Source: Pseudomonas nitroreducens NBRC 12694
GTDB lineage: Bacteria; Pseudomonadota; Gammaproteobacteria; Pseudomonadales; Pseudomonadaceae
Assembly: GCF_002091755.1 (NCBI RefSeq)
Contig: NZ_BDAI01000015.1
Coordinates: 62,001 to 126,000, forward strand
DNA: 64,000 bases
Direction of reading: 5' to 3'
Of this stretch, positions 16,912 through 25,170 are shown piece by piece; position 1 is the first letter of the stretch, and every line of letters begins with the position of its first letter. The notes beneath the pieces are model-generated. The model ran no database searches and was not told where the DNA came from. It was given only the letters and a program-made list of their open reading frames with translations. The position numbers and the translations under genes were made by a program.

Positions 16912-17775
16912 CTAAGGCCGACGCCCGGCGAAATCCCGGGCGAACTGCGCGGCGATCCGCCCGGACCGCGACCCGCGATGGGTCGCCCAGCGGATCGCCG
17001 CCTGTTCCCACTCCTCCTGCGCAACGCCGCCCAGGCCGTGGTATTCCAGCCAGCGCGCGACCGCCTCCAGGTACTGCTCCTGGCTGAAGGCATAGAAAGA
17101 TATCCACAGGCCGAATCGCTCGGAGAGCGAGATTTTCTCCTCCACCGCCTCGCCCGGGTGCAACTCGCCGCTCTCGCTGCGCTGGAAGGCCAGGTTGTCC
17201 TCGGCACGCTCGGCGAGCAGATGGCGGCGGTTGGAGGTCGCGTAGATCAGCACGTTGCCGGACTGCCCGGACACCGAGCCGTCGAGCACGGTCTTCAGGC
17301 CCTTGTAGCCGGTCTCGCCATCCTCGAAGGAGAGGTCATCGCAGAACAGGATGAAGCGCTCCTGGCGATGGCGCAGCAGGTCGATGATCTGCGGCAGGTC
17401 GGCCAGGTGTTCCTTGTCCACCTCGATCAGGCGCAGGCCTTCGGCATGAAAGGCGTGCAGGCAGGCCTTCACCAGCGAACTCTTGCCGGTGCCGCGCGCG
17501 CCGGTCAGCAGCACATTGTTGGCCGGGCGACCGGAGACGAACTGGCGGGTGTTCTGCTCGATCAGCGCCTTCTGCCGGTCGACATTGCGCAAGTCGTCAA
17601 AGGCGATCAGCGCCGGCTCGATCACCGGCGTCAGGCGCGGCCGGCCCTGGCGGTATTCCCAGAGATGGGCGATAGCGCCCTCTTCCAGCGCCAGCTCGGC
17701 GCGCGCCGGCAGGGATTGTTCGAGCAGACTGGCGATACGAGCCAGTTGCTCGGCGATTACGGACAGGTCGGTCAT
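16912..17775 (-). CDS. DUF815 family AAA-type ATPase
   Basis: A 287-residue cytoplasmic protein. Walker A is GARGTGKS (92-99); Walker B is FILFCDDLSF with Asp146/147. The C-terminus has a sensor-like helical region. DUF815 proteins are widespread predicted ATPases without a well-defined role. The family pattern (FDDLRNVDRQK, VLIYATSNRRHL) is intact. It is convergent with znuD and divergent from an AraC gene, with no sign of an operon. Confidence 0.9.
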   Translation of the reverse strand: MTDLSVIAEQLARIASLLEQSLPARAELALEEGAIAHLWEYRQGRPRLTPVIEPALIAFDDLRNVDRQKALIEQNTRQFVSGRPANNVLLTGARGTGKSSLVKACLHAFHAEGLRLIEVDKEHLADLPQIIDLLRHRQERFILFCDDLSFEDGETGYKGLKTVLDGSVSGQSGNVLIYATSNRRHLLAERAEDNLAFQRSESGELHPGEAVEEKISLSERFGLWISFYAFSQEQYLEAVARWLEYHGLGGVAQEEWEQAAIRWATHRGSRSGRIAAQFARDFAGRRP

Positions 17776-17859
17776 GGCGGGATCATCGAAGCAGATGGGG
17801 ACTGTTCATCAGCCTAACGATGGAGGAAAGTGGTCGTCTAACGACAAACAGGCATCCAG

Positions 17860-18654
17860 ATGCTTAAAAAGGACATTCCACCTCAAGCCGTGGAAAACCA
17901 CGGCGACGAACGGGCCGCCAGTCCGGTGGCCGCTGTCGCCCTGGATTTCCCCGACGGCCATCAGGTGCCCGCGCACAGCCATCACCGCGCGCAGCTGCTC
18001 TACGCCGTGCGCGGCGTGCTGGTAGTGGGTAGCGCCAGCGGTCAGTGGGTAGTGCCGGATAACCGTGGCCTGTGGATACCCGCCGGCGTGGAGCACTGGA
18101 CGCGCATGGTCGGCGACGTGCGGGTACGCACGCTCTACGTGGAGCCGGGCAGCGCCCCGCACCTGCCGCCGGATTGCTGCGTGCTGGCGGTCTCGCCGTT
18201 GCTGCGCGAACTGATCCTGGCGGCGCTGTCGATCAGTGGCGAGGTGCTCCCCGACTCCCGTGACGGTCGCATCCTCGGCCTGATGCTGGACGAGCTGCGT
18301 GAAGACCCCATGCTGCCCTTGCACCTGCCACTGCCCGCGCATCCGCGGCTGCGCGCGCTCTGCCAGGCCATCCAGGCGCAGCCCGGCGACAACGCCAGCC
18401 TTGCCGACTGGGCGGCCCGGATGAGCGTCGACAGCAAGACGGTACAACGCTGGTTCTTCGCCGAAACCGGGCTGACCTTCGGCCAATGGCGGCAGCAGGC
18501 ACGCCTGCTGACTGCGCTGGAGCGGCTGGCGCAGGGCGAGAGCGTGCTCAGGGTGGCACTGGAAGTGGGCTACAGCACACCCAGCGCTTTCAGCGCGATG
18601 TTCAGCCGCCAGTTCGGCCGCCCGCCCAGCGACTTCCTGCGGTCGCGCCGCTAA
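17860..18654 (+). CDS. AraC-family regulator with cupin sensor (NimR type)
   Basis: A 264-residue protein. The N-terminal cupin contains PAHSHHRAQLLYAVRGVLVV and GLWIPAGVEHW, the arrangement seen in NimR/YeaM-like regulators. The C-terminal AraC domain includes MSVDSKTVQRWFFAETGLTFGQWRQQARL and VALEVGYSTPSAFSAMFSRQFGRPP. No strong ribosome site is visible at the ATG. Targets are unknown; the divergent DUF815 gene and the downstream protease gene are neighbours. Confidence 0.85.
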   Translation: MLKKDIPPQAVENHGDERAASPVAAVALDFPDGHQVPAHSHHRAQLLYAVRGVLVVGSASGQWVVPDNRGLWIPAGVEHWTRMVGDVRVRTLYVEPGSAPHLPPDCCVLAVSPLLRELILAALSISGEVLPDSRDGRILGLMLDELREDPMLPLHLPLPAHPRLRALCQAIQAQPGDNASLADWAARMSVDSKTVQRWFFAETGLTFGQWRQQARLLTALERLAQGESVLRVALEVGYSTPSAFSAMFSRQFGRPPSDFLRSRR

Positions 18655-18724
18655 TCCGCTCCTAAGCTCCGCTCTCACACAATGGGTTGTAACACCTTCG
18701 GATACATCCATCGAAGCAATGGGA

Positions 18725-18752
18725 TTGAAACCCTGGGTCGGTTTCCCCATCT
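18725..18752 (+). promoter_or_regulatory. Sigma-32 (RpoH) type heat-shock promoter of asrA
   Basis: TTGAAA at 18725-18730, a 14-base spacer, then CCCCATCT at 18745-18752, close to the sigma-32 consensus (CTTGAAA / CCCCATNT). It ends about 32 bases before the asrA start codon. Confidence 0.8.
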
Positions 18753-18783
18753 AGACTGTCATGTTCAATCAGTCAGGTGCCTC

Positions 18784-21183
18784 ATGAGCGACCACGACGA
18801 GATTCACGATATTCACAGCGCCGAAGAGGTCAGCAACACCGGGCTGGTGTTGCCGGGGCAGAACCTGCCGACCACGGTGTACGTCATCCCGATCCACAAC
18901 CGCCCGTTCTTCCCGGCGCAGGTGCTGCCGGTGATCGTCAACGAGGAGCCGTGGGCGGAGACGCTGGAACTGGTCGCCAAGACCGAGCACCACAGCCTGG
19001 CGCTGTTCTTCATGGAGAACCCGCCCGACGACCCGCGCCACTTCGATCCGGACAGCCTCCCCGAGCACGGCACGCTGGTGCGCGTGCACCATGCGAGCCG
19101 CGAAGGCGGCAAGCTGCAGTTCGTCGCCCAGGGCCTGTCGCGCGTGCGCATCCGCGGCTGGATCAAGCGCCACCGGCCGCCCTTCCTGGTGGAGGTGGAG
19201 TATCCGCACACTCCCAGTGACCCCAGCGATGAGGTGAAGGCCTACGGCATGGCCTTGATCAATGCGATCAAGGAACTGCTGCCGCTCAACCCGTTGTACA
19301 GCGAAGAGCTGAAGAATTATCTCAACCGCTTCAACCCCAACGACCCGTCGCCGCTGACCGACTTCGCTGCTGCGCTGACCACGGCGCCGGGGTCCGAACT
19401 GCAAGGCGTGCTGGACACCGTGCCCATGCTCAAGCGCATGGAGAAGGTCCTGCCGCTGCTGCGCAAGGAAGTGGAAGTCGCGCGCTTGCAGAAGGAGCTG
19501 TCCGCCGAGGTCAACCGCAAGATCGGCGAGCGCCAGCGCGAGTTCTTCCTGCAGGAACAGCTGAAGATCATCCAGCAGGAACTGGGCATCACCAAGGACG
19601 ACAAGAGCGCCGACTCCGACGAATTCCGCGCGCGCCTGGAAGGCAAGACCCTGCCCGAGCAGGCGAAGAAGCGCATCGACGAGGAACTGAACAAGCTGTC
19701 GATCCTGGAAACCGGTTCGCCGGAATATGCTGTCACGCGCAATTACCTCGACTGGGCGACCTCGGTGCCATGGGGCCTGATGGGTGTCGACAAGCTCGAC
19801 CTCAAGCACGCGCGCAAGGTGCTGGACCGGCACCATTCGGGGCTGGAAGACGTGAAGGACCGAATCCTCGAGTTCCTCGCGGTGGGCACCTTCAAGGGCG
19901 AGATCGCCGGTTCCATCGTGCTATTGGTGGGCCCGCCCGGCGTGGGCAAGACCAGCATCGGCAAGTCCATCGCCGAGAGCCTGGGGCGGCCGTTCTATCG
20001 CTTCAGCGTCGGCGGCATGCGCGACGAGGCCGAGATCAAGGGCCACCGCCGCACCTACATCGGCGCCCTGCCCGGCAAGCTGGTGCAGGCGCTCAAGGAC
20101 GTCGAGGTGATGAACCCGGTGATCATGCTCGACGAGATCGACAAGCTCGGCAGCAGCTACCAGGGCGACCCCGCCTCGGCGCTGCTGGAGACGCTCGATC
20201 CGGAGCAGAACGTGGAGTTCCTCGACCACTACCTGGACCTGCGCCTGGACCTGTCCAAGGTGCTTTTCGTCTGCACCGCCAACACCCTGGACTCCATCCC
20301 CGGCCCGCTGCTGGACCGCATGGAAGTCATCCGCCTGTCCGGCTACATCGCCGAGGAGAAGCTGGCCATCGCCAAGCGCCACCTGTGGCCCAAGCAGCTG
20401 GAAAAGGCCGGCGTGCCGAAGAATCGCCTGTCGATCAACGACGCTGCCCTGCGTGCCGTGATCGAGGGTTACGCCCGCGAGGCCGGCGTGCGCCAGCTGG
20501 AGAAAGTGCTCGGCAAGCTGGTGCGCAAGTCGGTGATGAAGCTGCTGGAAGACCCGGATTCGGTGGTGAAGATCGGCGCCAAGGACCTGGAGGAATACCT
20601 CGGCACGCCAGTGTTCCGCACCGAGCAGGTGCTCTCCGGCGTCGGCGTGATCACCGGCCTGGCCTGGACCAGCATGGGCGGCGCGACCCTGCCGATCGAA
20701 GCGACGCGTATTCATACGCTGAACCGCGGCTTCAAGCTCACCGGCCAACTGGGTGACGTGATGAAGGAATCGGCGGAAATCGCCTACAGCTACATCAGTT
20801 CGAACCTGAAGAAGTACGGCGGCGAGTCGACCTTCTTCGACCAGGCCTTCGTCCACGTGCACGTGCCGGAAGGCGCCACGCCCAAGGACGGGCCCAGCGC
20901 CGGCGTCACCATGGCCAGCGCCCTGCTGTCCCTGGCGCGCAACCAGGCGCCGAAGAAAGGCGTAGCGATGACCGGCGAGCTGACCCTCACCGGCCAGGTG
21001 CTGCCGATTGGCGGTGTCCGCGAGAAGGTCATCGCGGCACGCCGGCAGAAGATCTTTGAGCTGATCCTGCCCGAACCCAACCGCGGGGATTTCGAGGAAC
21101 TGCCGGAGTATCTGAAGGAAGGGCTGACGGTGCATTTCGCCAAGCGCTATGGGGACGTGGCGAAGGTGTTGTTCCCGGGCTGA
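18784..21183 (+). CDS. asrA: Lon-like ATP-dependent protease (AsrA)
   Basis: A 799-residue protein: N-terminal Lon substrate-binding domain (about 40-240), AAA domain with Walker A GPPGVGKTS at 383-391, and a C-terminal Lon protease domain with catalytic Ser705 (KDGPSAGV) and Lys748 (VREKVIAARR). In P. aeruginosa the second Lon (PA0779, AsrA) is linked to the aminoglycoside-induced heat-shock-type response; this gene has the same neighbours. The ATG at 18784 follows AGGTG. A sigma-32-type promoter just upstream fits heat or misfolding induction. Confidence 0.92.
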   Translation: MSDHDEIHDIHSAEEVSNTGLVLPGQNLPTTVYVIPIHNRPFFPAQVLPVIVNEEPWAETLELVAKTEHHSLALFFMENPPDDPRHFDPDSLPEHGTLVRVHHASREGGKLQFVAQGLSRVRIRGWIKRHRPPFLVEVEYPHTPSDPSDEVKAYGMALINAIKELLPLNPLYSEELKNYLNRFNPNDPSPLTDFAAALTTAPGSELQGVLDTVPMLKRMEKVLPLLRKEVEVARLQKELSAEVNRKIGERQREFFLQEQLKIIQQELGITKDDKSADSDEFRARLEGKTLPEQAKKRIDEELNKLSILETGSPEYAVTRNYLDWATSVPWGLMGVDKLDLKHARKVLDRHHSGLEDVKDRILEFLAVGTFKGEIAGSIVLLVGPPGVGKTSIGKSIAESLGRPFYRFSVGGMRDEAEIKGHRRTYIGALPGKLVQALKDVEVMNPVIMLDEIDKLGSSYQGDPASALLETLDPEQNVEFLDHYLDLRLDLSKVLFVCTANTLDSIPGPLLDRMEVIRLSGYIAEEKLAIAKRHLWPKQLEKAGVPKNRLSINDAALRAVIEGYAREAGVRQLEKVLGKLVRKSVMKLLEDPDSVVKIGAKDLEEYLGTPVFRTEQVLSGVGVITGLAWTSMGGATLPIEATRIHTLNRGFKLTGQLGDVMKESAEIAYSYISSNLKKYGGESTFFDQAFVHVHVPEGATPKDGPSAGVTMASALLSLARNQAPKKGVAMTGELTLTGQVLPIGGVREKVIAARRQKIFELILPEPNRGDFEELPEYLKEGLTVHFAKRYGDVAKVLFPG

Positions 21184-21230
21184 GGTTCTATCGCTGATCG
21201 GCATAGTCCGCTCCTGCACGGGCTTCGACC

Positions 21231-21314
21231 TGTAGGAGCGAGGGGGACGCCCAGTTCTTGCTCGCGAACCCGGCGCCGCTGCGATGCGGTTCGCGAGCAA
21301 GCTCGCTCCTACAC
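21231..21314. repeat. REP-type palindrome, class A, with an extra segment in the left arm
   Basis: The left arm reads TGTAGGAGCGAG then 14 extra bases (GGGGACGCCCAGTT) then CTTGCTCGCGAA; the right arm (21291-21314) is the normal inverted arm. The extra piece falls exactly at the centre of the small GAGCGAG/CTTGCTC palindrome. A related insertion occurs in 26147-26223. Confidence 0.85.
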
Positions 21315-21359
21315 GAGAGCATGCCCTGCCCGCTGGCTTTGGCTTTGGCTTGAGTGGAC

Positions 21360-21640
21360 TTCCAGAGAAACCACCACACACTCCGAACTGCCCCTTTCAG
21401 GAGGCTCGTTGAAGCGCAGTTTCAGGGGTTGAGCGACATGGATGTCGCGAGAGCCACGATGGGCCGGGGATGGCCCGTCGTGGCGGGCCCCTGAAACTTC
21501 GGTTCAACGAGGGTATTTTTCGCCCCAAGCGAAAAACCGGATGGAGGGGCAAGACCTTTTGGTTCCTTTTGGGGCGTTTGCCAAAAGGGACTCGCCCGAG
21601 GGGGCGAAACAAAATCTTGCAGCGCACACCGAGGCGACGC
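21360..21640 (+). repeat. Dispersed structured intergenic repeat, copy 2
   Basis: Homologous to 523-806 and in the same orientation, again 3' of a class A REP. Hairpins: outer arms 21408-21428/21488-21508, perfect stem 21516-21523/21529-21536, 11-bp stem 21562-21572/21581-21591 with loop GGCGTTTG, and stem 21592-21597/21602-21607. The 11-bp stem differs from copy 1 at four base pairs, each changed on both sides. Confidence 0.8.
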
Positions 21641-21730
21641 TGAAACACATCCCCACAAGGCGAACACAGTCCGCTTGAAACACCGATTGCGTTATCCTGC
21701 GGCCCAACCTGTCCCCTCCCAGGAGCCGTC

Positions 21731-22126
21731 ATGCCGTCGTACCGCACATTGCTGCCCCTCTCCCTGGTCCTGCTCGCCGGCTGCGCCGGACAGACCAAAC
21801 CCGTGGTCACCCTGGAAGACGCCAGTGACTGCAAGCCACTGAAACTGCACACCGGCCAGGAACTCGTGCTGATCCTGCCGAGCAACCCCACCACCGGCTT
21901 CCGCTGGGAACTGCGCAATGCCGCCAACGGCCTGCTGCGCGCCCTCGGCCCCGAGGTCTACAGCAACCCCGAAGACGCCGGCCTGGTCGGCAGCGCCGGC
22001 GAATCCACCTGGCGCTTTCGCGTGACCGCCGCCGGCGAGGACAAGCTGGAACTGGCATACCGCCGCCCGTGGGAAGCCGAAGTCGCCCCCGCACAGACCT
22101 TCGTCTGCCCTATCGCGGTAAAGTAA
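21731..22126 (+). CDS. icp: Chagasin-type cysteine-protease inhibitor, lipoprotein (I42 family)
   Basis: A 131-residue protein with a lipoprotein signal (LLAGC, Cys18). The chagasin loops are visible: NPTTGFRW, the GSAGES stretch and YRRPWE, which together enter the active-site cleft of papain-like proteases in the family. P. aeruginosa has the homolog icp (PA0778) next to asrA. It is expected to be membrane-tethered in the periplasm. Confidence 0.88.
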   Translation: MPSYRTLLPLSLVLLAGCAGQTKPVVTLEDASDCKPLKLHTGQELVLILPSNPTTGFRWELRNAANGLLRALGPEVYSNPEDAGLVGSAGESTWRFRVTAAGEDKLELAYRRPWEAEVAPAQTFVCPIAVK

Positions 22127-22234
22127 TGCTGCCGACACCCGGCGCCAAAAGCCGCTCGCGCTGACGCCTTCGGCCTGTAGGCCAGGCACCGCGCTGCGGC
22201 ACAGTGGGCGCTCATTTCCTCGGGAGGGAACCCC

Positions 22235-22909
22235 ATGCGCTGGGCACTCTTGGCACTGATCGGCGGTGCCGCCTACCTGTTCGCCGTGACCTTCGACCTG
22301 CCCGCCCTGCGCATGCTGTGCAAACCGCTGCCGGTCCTCGCCATGCTCTTCTGGATTCTCGGTACACCTGCAGACGGCTATCGCCGCTGGGTTACCGTCG
22401 GCCTGGTGCTGTCGATGCTCGGCGACATCCTGCTGGAATGGCCGATCAACGCCTTCGTGCCTGGCCTGGCCGCCTTCCTGCTTGCGCATCTCGCCTACCT
22501 GGCCGCCTACCTGGGCGACACCCGCCGCCTAGCCCCGCTAGGCCTGCTGATCGCAGGTGGCGTGGGCGGCGCCCTGTTCGCCCTGCTCTACAGCCGCGGA
22601 CTCGGCCCACTGCTGTTGCCGATCGCGCTGTATAGCCTGACCATCAGTGCCATGCTCTGGCGCGCCATCGCTCGTCTCGGCGTGCCGTCGATTGCCGGTG
22701 CCAGCCGGGTGTTCGCCGCCCTGGGCGCGCTGCTGTTCGTCAGCTCCGACTCGATGATCGGCATCAACCGCTTCGTCGCTGCCTTCGACGGTTCGTCCTA
22801 CGCCATCATGCTCACTTACTGGCTCGGCCAACTTGGCATCGCCGCGTCGGTCACATCCCGTCATTTCGCTCTGCCATACTCGGAAGGACAAACCGCTTCC
22901 CGGGCCTGA
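22235..22909 (+). CDS. YhhN/TMEM86 family membrane protein (putative lysoplasmalogenase)
   Basis: A 224-residue protein with about eight hydrophobic helices. The family pattern includes KPLPVLAMLFW, GLVLSMLGDILLEWP and ALLFVSSDSMIGINRF, with the conserved Asp residues on membrane faces. Eukaryotic TMEM86 members hydrolyse lysoplasmalogen; the bacterial role is unclear. GGGAGGG precedes the ATG. The next gene starts 1 base after its stop, suggesting one transcript. Confidence 0.82.
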   Translation: MRWALLALIGGAAYLFAVTFDLPALRMLCKPLPVLAMLFWILGTPADGYRRWVTVGLVLSMLGDILLEWPINAFVPGLAAFLLAHLAYLAAYLGDTRRLAPLGLLIAGGVGGALFALLYSRGLGPLLLPIALYSLTISAMLWRAIARLGVPSIAGASRVFAALGALLFVSSDSMIGINRFVAAFDGSSYAIMLTYWLGQLGIAASVTSRHFALPYSEGQTASRA

Positions 22910-22910
22910 C

Positions 22911-23657
22911 ATGCTGCGAATCGCTTCACCGCTGCTACTCCTCTGCTCGGCGCTGGCCAGCGCCGAACCCCTGCGCCTGGCCGGTGACGACTGGTGTCCC
23001 TACCTCTGCCCGGACGACCCGGACAAGCCCGGCTACCTGCTCGAAGCCCTCGGCCAGGTCCTGCCGCAGCCGCCGTTGTTCGAACCCCTGCCCTGGCCGC
23101 GCGCCCTGCAGATGGCCCGCGAGGGGCTGGTGGATGGCGTGGTCGGCGCCTATAGCGAAGAGTCAGAAGAACTGCTGATCGGCGAGGAGCCCATCGGTTG
23201 GGTGACCATGCGCTTCTACGTGCGCAACGACAACCCCTGGACCTGGCAAGGTCCGACCTCGCTGGGCAACCAGTCCATCGGTCTGGCCCAGGGCTACTCC
23301 TACGGCCGGGAGCTGGATGCCTGGCGCGACGAACACCTTTCCAACCATGAGCAGGTTCAGGTGCTCAGCGGCGAGAAAGTCCTCGAACGCAATATCCAGA
23401 AGCTGCTGCTGGGACGCATCACGGTGCTGCTCGAAGACAGCCAGATCGTCGAGCATTACCTGCATCGCCACGGCCTGTCGCAGAGCATTCAAGCCGCCGG
23501 TGAACTCGCCGATAAACGTCCCATGTACGTCGCCTTGAATCCGCGCCTGGATGGCGTGCAGGATCGCCTGGCCGACCTCGACGAAGGCCTGCGTGAACTG
23601 CGTCGCACTGACCAGTGGAAACCCCTGATGCAGGGTTATGGCATCGCCGTTGACTAG
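22911..23657 (+). CDS. Periplasmic solute-binding protein, family 3 type
   Basis: A 248-residue protein with a signal peptide (cleavage near ALASA, residue 18). The mature part has the pattern LRLAGDDWCPYLCPDD, then LPWPRALQMAREGLVDGVVGAYSEESEE, typical of small amino-acid-type binding proteins (SBP_bac_3) that occur without permease genes in pseudomonads. No ABC permease is adjacent, so it may serve sensing or share a transporter. The start is chosen from its 1-base spacing to the preceding gene. Confidence 0.8.
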   Translation: MLRIASPLLLLCSALASAEPLRLAGDDWCPYLCPDDPDKPGYLLEALGQVLPQPPLFEPLPWPRALQMAREGLVDGVVGAYSEESEELLIGEEPIGWVTMRFYVRNDNPWTWQGPTSLGNQSIGLAQGYSYGRELDAWRDEHLSNHEQVQVLSGEKVLERNIQKLLLGRITVLLEDSQIVEHYLHRHGLSQSIQAAGELADKRPMYVALNPRLDGVQDRLADLDEGLRELRRTDQWKPLMQGYGIAVD

Positions 23658-23744
23658 TCCCACGAAGGCATGAGAAAAGTCCGGCAGAGCCCTCTGTCAT
23701 CGGCTATAGATCAATTATAAGAGACTGGGAAAAAGGGGAGCTCC

Positions 23745-24317
23745 ATGCGTGCAGTAGTTCGCTCGATGTTGTTGCTGGGAGCCTGCCTGACTCTCTCGGC
23801 CTGTGGCAGCCTGCTGCCCAGCGAACGCGCGGAAGTGCAGTCACCATTCCTGGATTATCAGGATGCACAGAGCCGCTACAACCAGGTCGATCCTGGCAAG
23901 ACCACCAAGTCGCAGCTCTATGCGCTGGGCTTCGATCCGCTGTCCCAGGGCAACGCCAAGATGCTCTCGTTCATCGACGTGCGCCTGCTCTTCGTGCAAC
24001 CCAACATCCCCATCGACTACCTGCCTGACGGCCTCGTCACCTGCCTGCAGGCCAAGGACCGCTGCATCGGCTACGCCTTCGACTTCAACAAGACCGACAG
24101 CCAGCGCGTCGGCAGTTTCTGGGCCGACATCTTCAACTTCCGCAAGCGCCGCCAGGTGCAGGGCTGGTCGTTCCGCCCGGTGTTCGTGCTGATCGACGAC
24201 GTGGTCGTGCACAAGACCAGCAATGGCGAGCCGAACATCCGCCGCATGGAAGACAAGAAGAACCCGCTCGGCCCGCTGCAGGGTGCCGGCGAATACTTCT
24301 CCGACCAGCTCAAGTGA
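23745..24317 (+). CDS. Hypothetical lipoprotein
   Basis: A 190-residue protein with a clear lipobox (LSAC, Cys20). The mature part has two cysteines (TCLQAKDRCIGYAF) and a hydrophobic beta-rich middle; no named family is recognised. GGGGAG lies a few bases upstream of the ATG. It is likely outer-membrane associated. It is monocistronic between the binding protein and cmoA. Confidence 0.75.
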   Translation: MRAVVRSMLLLGACLTLSACGSLLPSERAEVQSPFLDYQDAQSRYNQVDPGKTTKSQLYALGFDPLSQGNAKMLSFIDVRLLFVQPNIPIDYLPDGLVTCLQAKDRCIGYAFDFNKTDSQRVGSFWADIFNFRKRRQVQGWSFRPVFVLIDDVVVHKTSNGEPNIRRMEDKKNPLGPLQGAGEYFSDQLK

Positions 24318-24334
24318 CCCTTATCGGCTGACGC

Positions 24335-24363
24335 TTGGGCGCACTTCGCGCCTCGGCTACAAT
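24335..24363 (+). promoter_or_regulatory. Candidate sigma-70 promoter of cmoAB
   Basis: TTGGGC (24335-24340), 17-base spacer, TACAAT (24358-24363), about 65 bases before the cmoA start. Confidence 0.6.
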
Positions 24364-24429
24364 GCGCGCCCCGGCAAACCGGGCGCGCCGCGCCCCGTCG
24401 CCAGTCCAGCGTAACGAGGCCCATCCAGC

Positions 24430-25170
24430 GTGAGCGAATCCGATCGCATCTTCGCCCAGCCGCAAGCCCAGGTTCCCGACTTCACCTTCAACGAAGACGT
24501 GGTGCGCGTCTTCCCGGACATGATCAAACGATCGGTGCCGGGCTACCCCACCATCGTCGAGAACATCGGCGTGCTCGGCGCGCGCTTCGCCACCCCGAAC
24601 AGCGTGCTCTACGATCTCGGCTGCTCGCTGGGTGCCGTGACCCAGGCGTTGCGCCGCCACGTGAAGACCGACGGCTGCCGCGTCATCGGCGTCGACAATT
24701 CCGCGCCGATGATCGAACGCTGCGGCGAATACCTGCGCGCCCAGGACGCCATGCACCAGGAACTGCTGCCGGTCGAACTGATCGAGGCGGACATCCTCAA
24801 ACTGGACCTCGAGCCCTGCTCGCTGATCGCGCTGAACTTCACCCTGCAGTTCATCGCCCCCGAACAACGCCTGGAGCTGCTCACCCGCCTGCATGGCGCA
24901 CTGCTGCCCGGCGGCGCGCTGATCCTCTCGGAGAAGCTGCGCTTCGCCGACGAGCAGGAGCACGAGCTGCTCACCGACCTGCACATCGACTTCAAGCGCG
25001 CCAATGGCTACAGCGAACTGGAAATCGCCCAGAAGCGCACCGCCATCGAGAACGTCATGCGCCCCGACACCCTGGAAACCCACCGTGAGCGCCTGCTGGC
25101 CGCCGGTTTCTCCAAGGTCGTGCCCTGGTTCCAATGCCTCAACTTCGCATCCCTGATTGCCCTGCCATGA
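24430..25170 (+). CDS. cmoA: Carboxy-S-adenosyl-L-methionine synthase
   Basis: A 246-residue protein with a GTG start. SAM-binding motif LYDLGCSLGAVTQALRRH, and IGVDNSAPMIERC. CmoA converts SAM and prephenate to carboxy-SAM, which CmoB uses to modify wobble uridine 34 in tRNAs. cmoB follows with a 4-base ATGA overlap, so the two are co-translated. Confidence 0.95.
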   Translation: MSESDRIFAQPQAQVPDFTFNEDVVRVFPDMIKRSVPGYPTIVENIGVLGARFATPNSVLYDLGCSLGAVTQALRRHVKTDGCRVIGVDNSAPMIERCGEYLRAQDAMHQELLPVELIEADILKLDLEPCSLIALNFTLQFIAPEQRLELLTRLHGALLPGGALILSEKLRFADEQEHELLTDLHIDFKRANGYSELEIAQKRTAIENVMRPDTLETHRERLLAAGFSKVVPWFQCLNFASLIALP

